Assembly: GCA_015075635.1 (NCBI GenBank)
Contig: JABTUA010000003.1
Location: forward strand, 1 to 64,000
Direction: 5' to 3'
DNA: 64,000 nt
Source of the DNA: Polyangiaceae bacterium
GTDB taxonomy: Bacteria > Myxococcota_A > Polyangia > Polyangiales > Polyangiaceae
Position 1 is the stretch's first letter; each line of letters opens with the position of its first letter. The notes below the pieces were generated by a model. That model was not told the DNA's origin. It did not search any database and saw nothing but the letters and a program-made list of their open reading frames with translations. Positions 32,053 to 40,481 of the stretch are shown piece by piece. The position numbers were made by a program, and so were the translations under genes.

Positions 32053-32922
32053 ATGCGCTTCCGGACGTTGTTCCTCACGGCTGGGCTCGGAGTGCTGAGC
32101 GCGTGTGGCAGCGCCAGCGATCAGGGGCTCAAGGGCGGTAGCAGCTACGGGCAAGGTGGTAGCGGCGCCGGTGGCAGCGGCGGCGCGACGGGTGGCGAAG
32201 CCGGCGGTGGCGCTCCGAGCGGCGGCGCCCCGTCTGGTGGAGCGCCGTCTGGCGGAGCGCCGAGCGGTGGTGGAGCGCCCGGTGGTGGCGGCGCTCCGAG
32301 CGGCGGTGCCCCGAGCGGCGGTGCCCCGTCTGGTGGAGCGCCGAGTGGTGGTGGAGCGCCGAGCGGCGGTGGAGCGCCGAGTGGCGGTGGAGCGCCGAGT
32401 GGTGGTGGAGCGCCGAGTGGTGGTGGAGCGCCGGGTGGTGGCGGCGCGCCGGGCCTCTGCGTGGGGCACTGCGGCAGCTCGAGCCCGCAGCCGGGCCCGA
32501 CCGGCAATTGCTACTGCGACGCGCAGTGCGTGGCGCAGAACGACTGCTGTCCCGGTTACAAGGATGCTTGCGCGTCGGGTCAAGTGGCCTGCGGCGCCGA
32601 TCAGTGCGAGCTCGGCTCGGGCGAGCGCTGCTGCCACAAGTACGGGAGCGGGAGCTGGAGCTCCGCTTGCCAGCCCCAGTCGCAGGCGTGCTCGGGGATC
32701 GCGACCTCGAACTGCGACGGTCCGGAGGACTGCCCGGGTCAGGTGTGCTGCGGCAAGGTCGCGAACAACTACCTCAGCAGCATGACTTGTGAGGCGGCCT
32801 CGGCCTGCCAGTACAGCAGCGGCTACCGGGTGATCTGCGGCGCCTCGGGCCAGTGCCCGTCGGGCTACGTGTGCAAGACCTTGTCCTCACCGCCGGGTTA
32901 CAAGTACTGCGGCGTGCCCTGA
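32053..32922 (+). CDS. Gly/Ala/Pro-repeat lipoprotein with somatomedin-B-like Cys cluster
   Basis: 289 residues. Lipobox VLSAC. Residues about 35-135 are tandem GGAPSGG/GGGAPSGG repeats. After that comes CYCDAQCVAQNDCCPGYKDA, matching the somatomedin-B (SMB) pattern C-x-C-D-x2-C-x4-D-C-C-x-x-Y-x2-x-C. Further Cys-rich segments follow (CGADQCELGSGERCCHKYG, CPGQVCCGK, CQYSSGYRVICG, CPSGYVCKT). SMB domains are small disulfide knots best known from animals, where they mediate protein-protein contact. A long, length-variable stalk with a disulfide head implies an adhesin-like surface protein. The SMB match is by motif only. Confidence 0.8.
   Translation: MRFRTLFLTAGLGVLSACGSASDQGLKGGSSYGQGGSGAGGSGGATGGEAGGGAPSGGAPSGGAPSGGAPSGGGAPGGGGAPSGGAPSGGAPSGGAPSGGGAPSGGGAPSGGGAPSGGGAPSGGGAPGGGGAPGLCVGHCGSSSPQPGPTGNCYCDAQCVAQNDCCPGYKDACASGQVACGADQCELGSGERCCHKYGSGSWSSACQPQSQACSGIATSNCDGPEDCPGQVCCGKVANNYLSSMTCEAASACQYSSGYRVICGASGQCPSGYVCKTLSSPPGYKYCGVP
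32209..32455 (+). repeat. Coding tandem repeat (GGAPSGG stalk)
   Basis: Repeats of 12-15 bp of the form GGCGGTGGAGCGCCGAGT with minor variants, in frame with the lipoprotein. Not CRISPR: no spacers, translation is maintained. Prone to slippage. Confidence 0.8.
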
Positions 32923-32938
32923 GTCGGGCAGACCCGAC
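32923..32938. terminator. Hairpin GTCGGG-CAGA-CCCGAC
   Basis: Perfect 6-bp GC stem with 4-nt loop directly after the lipoprotein stop and before the convergent giant gene end. No T-run, so weak as an intrinsic terminator; plausible 3'-end structure for both genes. Confidence 0.4.
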
Positions 32939-32974
32939 GCGGCTCGAGCGCGGTCGCGAAGGGCGAAACCGCGG

Positions 32975-35900
32975 TCACAGCTCCTTGAGCAGCGCCAGGA
33001 GGGCCCGCGCCTCTTCGCCGTCGGTGACCTCGACCAGCGCGCGGTTCACCTCGCACACGGCGTGAGCGGCCAGCACCGCGAGCGCACCCGAGTCTTGGCT
33101 GCCCGCGCGGAGCAGCTGACTGGCGGGCGCGGTGTTCGGGCTCAAGAGCAGCCGCTTGCCGTCTTCGTCGTAGCGCAGCGCGCGCTTGCTGCGGGTGGTC
33201 GCCACGCTCTCGACCGGGCCCCCGGTCAGCCCGAGGCCGAGCACCAGCGCGAGCAGCGCGCGATGCTCCGGCGCGCTGGACTCCACTGGAGCCGCACCGG
33301 TCAGGCTCCTGGTCAGCGCCTTGGTGAAGCGCTCCCACCAGGACGGCCCTTCGCTGATCGCCTCGAGGTCCGGGGGCGCGAGGTCCCGAGGCGCCTCGAT
33401 GGGCTCCGGCGGTGCGAGGTTTCGCGCGCCGGTCACCTCGCCCAGCGAGCGAAGGACGCCAGTCGGCGCGCGCGCGGCGAGCACCCGGACCAGCGCGGAG
33501 CCCTCCGGCAGGAAGAAGCGGGGCATCCCGGCGGGGAAGGCACCCTCCGAGAAGCCACGCCCGTCGCTGGTCCAGAGCGCACCGGCTCGCGCGAGCTCCG
33601 CGAGGACGCTGGCGACCTCGAGCGGGGATCCATCCGCGGCCACGAGCGCCGGAGCGGGTACGTCGAGCCCCAACAGGCGAAGCGACAGCGCGTGCTCGTC
33701 CAGGGTCGGCGTCTCCACGCCTCGCGAGCGCGCGTCGCGGACGAGGTCGGCGGCGACGCGGACACCGAACTCGTTCAACGAATCCCAGGTCTCCGAGAGC
33801 GTCTCCAGGTTGGAGAGTGTGGTCGCGATGTCCAGGGCGATGGCGTTCTTGCCTTCCGGAGCGCCGCCCTCCCAGCGCACGAGCAGGTCTCCCTCCAGCG
33901 GTAGGGCCGTGCCCAGGTGGGCGGCGTCGAGCCGGGCCTCGAGCGCGCGAACCATCGGGGCGGCGCGTTCGCCCATGTACACGCGCACCTTCGGCGCCTT
34001 TGGGAACGTCGTCCCGAGCCAGAGGCAGCCGGTGACGCGGAAGCCCCCGGCGGGCTCGTCCTCGAGCCAGCGGGCCGCGAGCGCGGCGCTCGGAGCGAAG
34101 GTACGCTCCAGCGCCAGACGCGCGACGTCGCGCGCGAGCCGGGCCAGGGGCGGCAGCACGTCGCGATCCGCCGGGCCCTCGAAGAAGCGATCCGGCACGA
34201 CGGAGTCGTCGTTCAGCGCCATCACGAGCGGCCAGCCCTCGCCGTCGGCCAGCTTGCAGAGCGGACGGCGCTCCACGAAGAGCGTGCCGCCGCGCGCGTC
34301 GGCTCGGGCTGGCGAGAGCACGCCGACCTCGCCGCTCACGCCCTCGGTCCGCACCGGCGCCGTGACGAAGCAGGCGGTGCGTTGCTCGGCGGTGAGCATC
34401 ACGGACGACAGCTGCGGAGCCGTGCGCCGGCGCTCCGCCTCCCGCGTCCGCTCGATCCGCCAGTCCACCTTGACCAGCTCGACTCCGCCGCGCAGAGCGG
34501 CGGCCTCCTGCTCCGAGAGCAGCAGCGTCGGGCGCTTCGCCGGTGGAAACGGCGGCTCGAGGGTGGTGTAGAGCCAGCGCGCCTCCGCCACCAGCCCGCC
34601 CAGGCTGTGCCAGTAGCCGCCGGTGTCCTCGAACACGGCCGCGGCGGCGAGCGAGTTCTCGTCGCGGAGCTCCGGGTGCAGGCAGAGCGCGCGTCGCGTG
34701 GCGTGACGCACGAAGGGCGGCAGCGAGTCGAGCGCGGCGGCCGCTCGCACCAAGAGTCGCCGGGCCGCGGCCTCGAGCTCCTGCGTCAGACGTGCCCGCA
34801 CCGCTCGGAGCTCGATGGCATCGACCCGCGCCACCGCCCGGAGCGGACACGACAGGTCCACTTCGAAGCTCTCGCTGCGGCCGTCGAGCAAGAGCACGCT
34901 CACGCTGCTGCTCGGCCCGCGCGTGAGCTCGAGCTCGCCATCGCCGGACGTCACGCCGAGCTCCCCGAGAGGCGCGCGCAGCGCCGGGTGGACCGGCACG
35001 CCGTCGAGCTTCGGTGCAGCCGCGGCTCCGCCGCCCCTCTGGCGTTGGAGGGCGGCGAGCGCTTGGCTCACGTCGGCGAGCTCGTAGCCGTGGCGGCCGA
35101 GCAGCGCGGTGAGCTGCGCGCCGAGATCGCCAGGCGGGAGGAACGCCACCGGCTGGTCGAGCTCCGACGGACGCTCCGCCGAGGCCAGCCACTCCGGGTA
35201 GCGTTCGGAGCCGAACAGGAGGCGGAGGCCGTTCGCCGCGAGCTCGCCGAGGGCGGCGCTACCGCCCTGGACCGTCGGGAAACGCAAGTGCGGTCCCTGG
35301 AAGAGCAGGCGCACGAGCTCGCCGGCGCCCAGATCGTGCAGCGCCAGACACAGGGCGAGCGCCCTGCCGTCCGAGAGCAGCAGGCCCTGCCGAGCGAGCG
35401 CCTGCAAGAGATCGAAGGACGCCTCGCGCAACATGCTGCCCACGCGTCCCAGCCCAGCTTCGCTGGGCGCCGAGAAGGCGACGAAGTCCGAAGCGCGTGT
35501 GGAGCTGACGTTCGCGACGATCGGCAGCCCGACCTGGCTCGGCCCGAGCAAGTGGATCGGTCGCCCCGCGAAGCAAAGGCTCACCCAGCCGACCCCGGGC
35601 GACAGCCCTGCGGGCGGGAGCGCCACCGCGACCTCGAGCTCGCCGAGGAGCTCCGCCGCTGGCCGCGCCGGGACGTGCTGGACCAGGTCACCAGAAGCGT
35701 GGCGCGTGTCCAGATCGCGGATCTCGCGCGCCGGGCTCGCCAGGAGCTGCTGCTTCTGGAGCTCCGAGAGAGCGCGCTCGCGGCGCTGGCCCAGCTCCGG
35801 AGCGCCGCTCACGGCCCGCGGGAAGAGCCGCGTCAAGAGGTCGCGCTCGCGCTCGCTGCGTACGAGCAGAGGCTGCCAGTCGCCCGTCGAGAAACCCGGC

Positions 35901-38596
35901 GCGGCGTCGAGCAACGGCACGCTCTCGCCGTGTCGCGCGGCAATCGACGCGATGGACCGCGCGCATGGCGCCCCTCTGTCGTCGAGCGAGCACAAGATCG
36001 GCAGCTTCTCGATGCGCTCGAGCAGCTGGCGCTGCTGAGCGTCGGTGGGGCGCTCCGGCTTCCCTGCACGCCCGGCGACGCGGGCGCGTAGGTTCAGCGC
36101 GCGTCCGAGCAAGCACAGGACGAGCGCGAGATCTTCGCCGGCCAGCGGCGACACCAGACCCAGGGCTCGTTGCGCTTTCAGATCGCCCTCCAGCGCGTCT
36201 ACCAGGCGCTCGACGAAGCGCTGCTCGAACCAGGACGGGAGGCGCTTCGGTTTGTAGTGGATGCCGTTCCAGGCGGCGTTCGGCACGGTCGCGGGATCGT
36301 CCATGGCCACGATCAGCGAGCTCAATCCGTCGTCGCGCGGGGTGCATGACAGAGCGACGCTCCGATGATGCTCGATGCTCGCTGCGAACACGGCCGGCGC
36401 GACGACCACGAGCGCACCTTCGCGCTCGAACCAGAGCTTCGCCGAGAGCGGGCTCAGCCCCTGGCGCACACGCTCGTCGGTGACGGCGCGCATCAGCGCC
36501 GCGCGGCGTCCTTCCGGCGTGTCCGTTCGCAGCGCGGCGTCGTCGTAGGGGATGCGCTCGACCTTGCCGTCCAAGAGCGCGAGGATGGCCTCCGTCTCCA
36601 CGCCGCCGACGATGACCACCGGGCGTCCGTCGGCGGCGGGTCGAGCGGGCGCGTCCCTGAGACGCGAGGCCACGCACAGCGCCTTGGTCTTCTCGGCGTA
36701 GGCAGCCAGGCTCGCTAGGCTCACGTAATCGCCGGCGACGCTGGGATAGATCGGCGCGCGATACAGCCGGACGAAGTCCCGCTGGAAGCGCTTCGCGAGC
36801 GGGGCGTTCTGACCGAGGCGAGCCGGCACGACGCTGTAGGCCGCGACCGCGTTGCGCAGCACCAGCTCGAGGGCGGCTCGCTCGGGCGCGGGCAGCGTCT
36901 CGAGCCGCTCCGCCGCGCGGTCCGCGATGCCGATGGCCGCGAGCGTCACGGCGTGCAAGGCCTGATTCAGTCGCGCGTCGCGCTCCACGCCGTCGTAGTC
37001 GAAGCGCGGCCGCAGCGCGCTCGGCCAGGCGATGGCCGCGTCGAACGCCAACGGACAGAAGCTCGGCTCGACGGGGATCGCCTCGAGCATGCGCTCTTCG
37101 ACGAAGACCCGGAGCAAGGACGGGCGGGTCGCGCCCGCCGGCAGCGGGGCGAGCAGCACCACCTCCCCGTGCAAACCCTGGGTGGTCCCCGAAGCGGTCG
37201 AGAAACTCTGCCGGAGGAGCTCGGCAGCCACCGGCGGCACCCGGGGCTCTCCCGGCGCGTGCGCCAAGAAGCGCTGGCGGCGTGCCGCGCCTTCCCGCGC
37301 GCGCTTCACCAGGCGCGCGGCGTCCTCGACGTCCATGTCGTCGAGCATTCGCTCCACGAAGTATCCGCGGAGCCACACCACGTCGGAGAGCCAGGGCGCG
37401 AGCTCCTCGGGCAGGTCCTCCTTGCTCCTCCAGACCCGCACCGGACGGCTCGAGAGCACCCGCCCGACCGAGACGCGCCCGCCGCCCGGAGAGTCGAACA
37501 GCGGCAGGTCGAACAGCGCGCGCACCTCGGGGTCGAGCTGGTGCCTGGCGCGGAGCGCTGCCGTCGCCAAGCACACCAGAGTGCCGAGCGAGGTGCGCCA
37601 GGCTTGCTCGGTGAGCGCCGGGGCCTCCACCCCCTCGGGCAGCGCTTCCCTCTGGGCGCGCGCCACCAACCCGGCGAGGAGCTTGCGAAAGGCGGCCTCG
37701 GCGGCCGGCAGGAGCTCGCGCGCCAGGGGCGAGTCTTCGCGCAGCGCCGAGCGAGATGCGTTGGTCGGCAGCTCGTCGGCATCGACGACCACGCGCACCG
37801 GCGCGGCCAGCCCTTCGGTGGCGCCCAGGCCGAGCAGGGGCGTCCAGCTCAGGGTCAAGAGGCGTACGCCGCGCTCCATCACGTCGATGCGGCACGGCGC
37901 GCCGGGCGCGCGGAGCTCCACGGCCGCGCGTCGCGCGAGCGGCAAGGTGAAGGGCACGCGAGCGAGGAGCGGGGGCTCCGGTTTGCGCGGCGCGGGACTG
38001 CCACCACACGAGAGCGCCAGCGGCGACTCGGCGGTGTGCTCGATCAAGAGCGCGACCTCGACCGGCACGCTGCTCGACACTGCGCGCTTGAGCACGTCGA
38101 GCCCCAGGCGCTTCTTGACGTGGACGTGAGTGCCGCGGGTGAACGCGTCCCTGGGCGGACTGCAACTCTTCGCCTGGAGCCCGAGGGGCTTGTCGCTCTC
38201 GTCGGCGAACAGCTCGGGGGTGAAGCGCACGGCGCACGCAGCGGCGTCGTCCGTGCTGGTCACGGTGACCGCTTCGGCGCCCAGGCCGAGCGCGGCGTTC
38301 ACCCCCAAGGCCAGCGAGCGCAGCGGCGCCGCGCGCTCGTCCTCGGCGTCGCTCAGCGCAAAGTCGAGCAAGCGCGCGAGCCGCTCGCCGGGCAAGGCCG
38401 GGCCGTCGAACGCGAACGCCACCTCGTCCGCGTCCCAGCTCACGTTCATCGCGCCGGCGCCCAGCGCGATGGCGGCGCGTGCGAGCTCGAGCGAGTAGCC
38501 ATGCAGATCCACGAGCAAGTGCTCGCGGAGCTTGGCGCGGGCGCGGCGTGCGTCCACGCGGATCGAGCCGCGCAGCACGACCCGCCGGCCGCTCAC
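32975..38596 (-). CDS. Giant protein (1,873 aa) with degenerate HSP90-like GHKL N-terminus
   Basis: 1,873 residues, ATGA overlap with the upstream HSP90-like gene, so the two are translated together. Residues about 25-130 align by eye with the N-domain of that partner, but key ATP residues are gone. The N-box ELxxN is ELARAAIALG (no Asn), the DxGxGM box is FDGPAL (Asp lost), and the glycine lid reads LALGVNAALG. Near residue 265, VRVVVDADELPTNASRSALR matches the middle-domain strand of the partner (VRVKISSSKLKHTLSRDNVR), where HSP90 has a catalytic Arg. The remaining 1,500 residues are alpha/beta with several GEVxLL...LxVxxExRxL-type modules (about 480, 1430 and a weaker one). No signal, TM or enzyme motif seen. 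Not recognised; a multi-module pseudo-HSP90 scaffold is my best description. Confidence 0.85.
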   Translation of the reverse strand: MSGRRVVLRGSIRVDARRARAKLREHLLVDLHGYSLELARAAIALGAGAMNVSWDADEVAFAFDGPALPGERLARLLDFALSDAEDERAAPLRSLALGVNAALGLGAEAVTVTSTDDAAACAVRFTPELFADESDKPLGLQAKSCSPPRDAFTRGTHVHVKKRLGLDVLKRAVSSSVPVEVALLIEHTAESPLALSCGGSPAPRKPEPPLLARVPFTLPLARRAAVELRAPGAPCRIDVMERGVRLLTLSWTPLLGLGATEGLAAPVRVVVDADELPTNASRSALREDSPLARELLPAAEAAFRKLLAGLVARAQREALPEGVEAPALTEQAWRTSLGTLVCLATAALRARHQLDPEVRALFDLPLFDSPGGGRVSVGRVLSSRPVRVWRSKEDLPEELAPWLSDVVWLRGYFVERMLDDMDVEDAARLVKRAREGAARRQRFLAHAPGEPRVPPVAAELLRQSFSTASGTTQGLHGEVVLLAPLPAGATRPSLLRVFVEERMLEAIPVEPSFCPLAFDAAIAWPSALRPRFDYDGVERDARLNQALHAVTLAAIGIADRAAERLETLPAPERAALELVLRNAVAAYSVVPARLGQNAPLAKRFQRDFVRLYRAPIYPSVAGDYVSLASLAAYAEKTKALCVASRLRDAPARPAADGRPVVIVGGVETEAILALLDGKVERIPYDDAALRTDTPEGRRAALMRAVTDERVRQGLSPLSAKLWFEREGALVVVAPAVFAASIEHHRSVALSCTPRDDGLSSLIVAMDDPATVPNAAWNGIHYKPKRLPSWFEQRFVERLVDALEGDLKAQRALGLVSPLAGEDLALVLCLLGRALNLRARVAGRAGKPERPTDAQQRQLLERIEKLPILCSLDDRGAPCARSIASIAARHGESVPLLDAAPGFSTGDWQPLLVRSERERDLLTRLFPRAVSGAPELGQRRERALSELQKQQLLASPAREIRDLDTRHASGDLVQHVPARPAAELLGELEVAVALPPAGLSPGVGWVSLCFAGRPIHLLGPSQVGLPIVANVSSTRASDFVAFSAPSEAGLGRVGSMLREASFDLLQALARQGLLLSDGRALALCLALHDLGAGELVRLLFQGPHLRFPTVQGGSAALGELAANGLRLLFGSERYPEWLASAERPSELDQPVAFLPPGDLGAQLTALLGRHGYELADVSQALAALQRQRGGGAAAAPKLDGVPVHPALRAPLGELGVTSGDGELELTRGPSSSVSVLLLDGRSESFEVDLSCPLRAVARVDAIELRAVRARLTQELEAAARRLLVRAAAALDSLPPFVRHATRRALCLHPELRDENSLAAAAVFEDTGGYWHSLGGLVAEARWLYTTLEPPFPPAKRPTLLLSEQEAAALRGGVELVKVDWRIERTREAERRRTAPQLSSVMLTAEQRTACFVTAPVRTEGVSGEVGVLSPARADARGGTLFVERRPLCKLADGEGWPLVMALNDDSVVPDRFFEGPADRDVLPPLARLARDVARLALERTFAPSAALAARWLEDEPAGGFRVTGCLWLGTTFPKAPKVRVYMGERAAPMVRALEARLDAAHLGTALPLEGDLLVRWEGGAPEGKNAIALDIATTLSNLETLSETWDSLNEFGVRVAADLVRDARSRGVETPTLDEHALSLRLLGLDVPAPALVAADGSPLEVASVLAELARAGALWTSDGRGFSEGAFPAGMPRFFLPEGSALVRVLAARAPTGVLRSLGEVTGARNLAPPEPIEAPRDLAPPDLEAISEGPSWWERFTKALTRSLTGAAPVESSAPEHRALLALVLGLGLTGGPVESVATTRSKRALRYDEDGKRLLLSPNTAPASQLLRAGSQDSGALAVLAAHAVCEVNRALVEVTDGEEARALLALLKEL

Positions 38597-40302
38597 CCCA
38601 TACCTCCGGCGTAGTCCTTGGCCAGGGCGTCGTTGACCCGCGCCTCGAGCGGGCCGCGGCGCGCCAGGAGCAGCATCCGCGCGAGCAGCTGTGCCGTGGC
38701 GCGGAGCCGGCGCTTGGCTCGATCACGCGCGACTCTCACGGGCTCGGTGCGGCAGTCGAGCAGGAGCACCGCCCCGCGGCCCCAGCGCTGGGTGGCGCGC
38801 GTGGCTGCTTCCACCGAGACGATGCCGTGGGTGGGCGCGCGGGCGAGCACCAGGTCGTGAGGAGCCGCGCCGTAGGCTCGCGCGAGCGTCACGCGTTCGA
38901 CCACCGTGCCGCTGACGCCGATGCAGCGCCGGACCTCCTCGAGCAGGGCCAAATCCGTGGCGGAGAGCTCGCCGGGCGCGAGCTCGGCGACCAGCATGTG
39001 GCGCTCGTAGGCGGGCTCGACGCGGCGCCCGCCGCCGCCGCGCAGCGCGGCCAGGCGCCGCACCACGTCGGCGTGCGGACAGAGCACGACCGGACGCCCC
39101 GTGGCGGCGAACGCCGCGCCGAGCGCGTCGGGCTCGGCCACCGTCAAGATGGGAGCGCGCCAGGGCGTGCGCGCGGCGATGTCTTTCGCCGACATCGCCC
39201 GCTGGTCGGCGATCGGGCTCGCTAGCGGGAACCACGTTCGGCTCGCACCGAGCGGGGCGGCGTCGCTGCCCGCCGCCGCGAGCAGCGCCAGGTAGAGCTT
39301 CGGGCTGTCGCCGGCCGCGACTGCCTCCGCCTGCGCTCTCAGCGCCTCTTCCACCGCGCCGGGCAGGCTTCTTCGTGCCAGCTCCCGAGCGCGCTCGAGC
39401 AGATCGTCGAAGGCCTGCTCGCGGCGCACGTTGTCGCGGGACAGCGTGTGCTTCAGCTTCGAGCTCGAGATCTTGACCCGAAGGCCCCCGAGTCCGGGAA
39501 ACTCCTCGGCGCTGGTCTCGAACAGCGTCAGGCCGCGATTGTAGAAGCCCGTGAACGAAGTGGCGTGCTCGTATGCCAGCGCGTGTGGTTCCGGCGGCAA
39601 GTGCTCGGCGCCCACGCCGGGCCCGAGCACGATGCTGTCCTCCCCGTCTACCTCGCTGACACTCACCGCGGCGTGGACCTGGAGCGGCGTGTCGAGCTGG
39701 GTGCGCGACGACCCCTGCGGGTTCGCGTAGTCCGTCACCGAGAGCCAGATGGGCACCCGGGCGTGCCGGCACCAGCGCAGGAGGCTCGCGCGCACTTGGC
39801 CCGCGTGCTCGTCGAATGCGCTCGACTCCATGGTCTGCGTCAGGGTCACGCTGGTACCCGAGAGCGGTCGCGGCGGGATCTCCTCGACGACGTAGGAGTG
39901 GTCGCGCTGGATGGTGGCTCGCCAGGCGCCGCCGTCGCGCCAGGTATCCACGATCACCGCGTCCGGGTCGATGGCCAAGACCGAGATGAAGCCGACGCCG
40001 TATTTCCCGATCATCGAGCCGTCGCCCTCCTTCGAGGACGAGAACAGCGTGAGCAGGGCGCTCTCGATGATCTCCGGCGTCATGCCAGACCCGCTGTCGG
40101 TGACCCGCGTGCGCGTGTCGCCGTCCGCGCTGCGGATCAGGTCCACCTCGATGCGCGTGGTGCCGGCGTCCATGCTGTTCTGCACGAGCTCGCGCAGGAA
40201 CGCGTAGGGGTCGGCGAACTGCCGCACCATCTCCGAGACCAGCCCCGGCTTGTCCCCGTCGCGCGGCGCGGGCCGGTCCTTGCGGGCGCGATAGGGGCTC
40301 AC
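38593..40302 (-). CDS. HSP90-like GHKL ATPase
   Basis: 569 residues from GTG 40302 (VSPYRARKDRP); the frame continues upstream but without a plausible start. The Bergerat ATP site is intact: FLRELVQNSMDAG (N-box, Asn42), TDSGSGMTPEI (G1, Asp69), IGKYGVGFISV (G2 lid), LSGTSVTLTQ (G3). A middle-domain-like part ends in SKLKHTLSRDNVRREQAFDD, with the Arg expected to contact ATP gamma-phosphate. HtpG itself is about 620 residues with a C-terminal dimer domain; here the C-terminal 250 residues differ (Ala-rich, many Arg). So it is an HtpG relative rather than HtpG. Operon partner: the giant protein just downstream. Confidence 0.88.
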   Translation of the reverse strand: MSPYRARKDRPAPRDGDKPGLVSEMVRQFADPYAFLRELVQNSMDAGTTRIEVDLIRSADGDTRTRVTDSGSGMTPEIIESALLTLFSSSKEGDGSMIGKYGVGFISVLAIDPDAVIVDTWRDGGAWRATIQRDHSYVVEEIPPRPLSGTSVTLTQTMESSAFDEHAGQVRASLLRWCRHARVPIWLSVTDYANPQGSSRTQLDTPLQVHAAVSVSEVDGEDSIVLGPGVGAEHLPPEPHALAYEHATSFTGFYNRGLTLFETSAEEFPGLGGLRVKISSSKLKHTLSRDNVRREQAFDDLLERARELARRSLPGAVEEALRAQAEAVAAGDSPKLYLALLAAAGSDAAPLGASRTWFPLASPIADQRAMSAKDIAARTPWRAPILTVAEPDALGAAFAATGRPVVLCPHADVVRRLAALRGGGGRRVEPAYERHMLVAELAPGELSATDLALLEEVRRCIGVSGTVVERVTLARAYGAAPHDLVLARAPTHGIVSVEAATRATQRWGRGAVLLLDCRTEPVRVARDRAKRRLRATAQLLARMLLLARRGPLEARVNDALAKDYAGGMG

Positions 40303-40481
40303 GGGCCTTTTCGTAGAGCGGTTTGTGCCGCGATGGAACACCGAGCTGGCCCGGCATGGTCCGGCCTTGCCGGCCTGTGTAAGCTCCCCGCCGCGTCCGG
40401 CGTTGCCGTCCCGGCACTGCCAGATTTCGTTCGAATCCTTTTCGTTTCTGATGCGTCTCTCTGGCGCACCAAGGACATCGC

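Noticed and set aside
40425-40445. tRNA T-loop-like GTTCGAATCC
   Set aside because: The flanking bases do not form a 5-bp T-stem and no anticodon or acceptor arm can be drawn.
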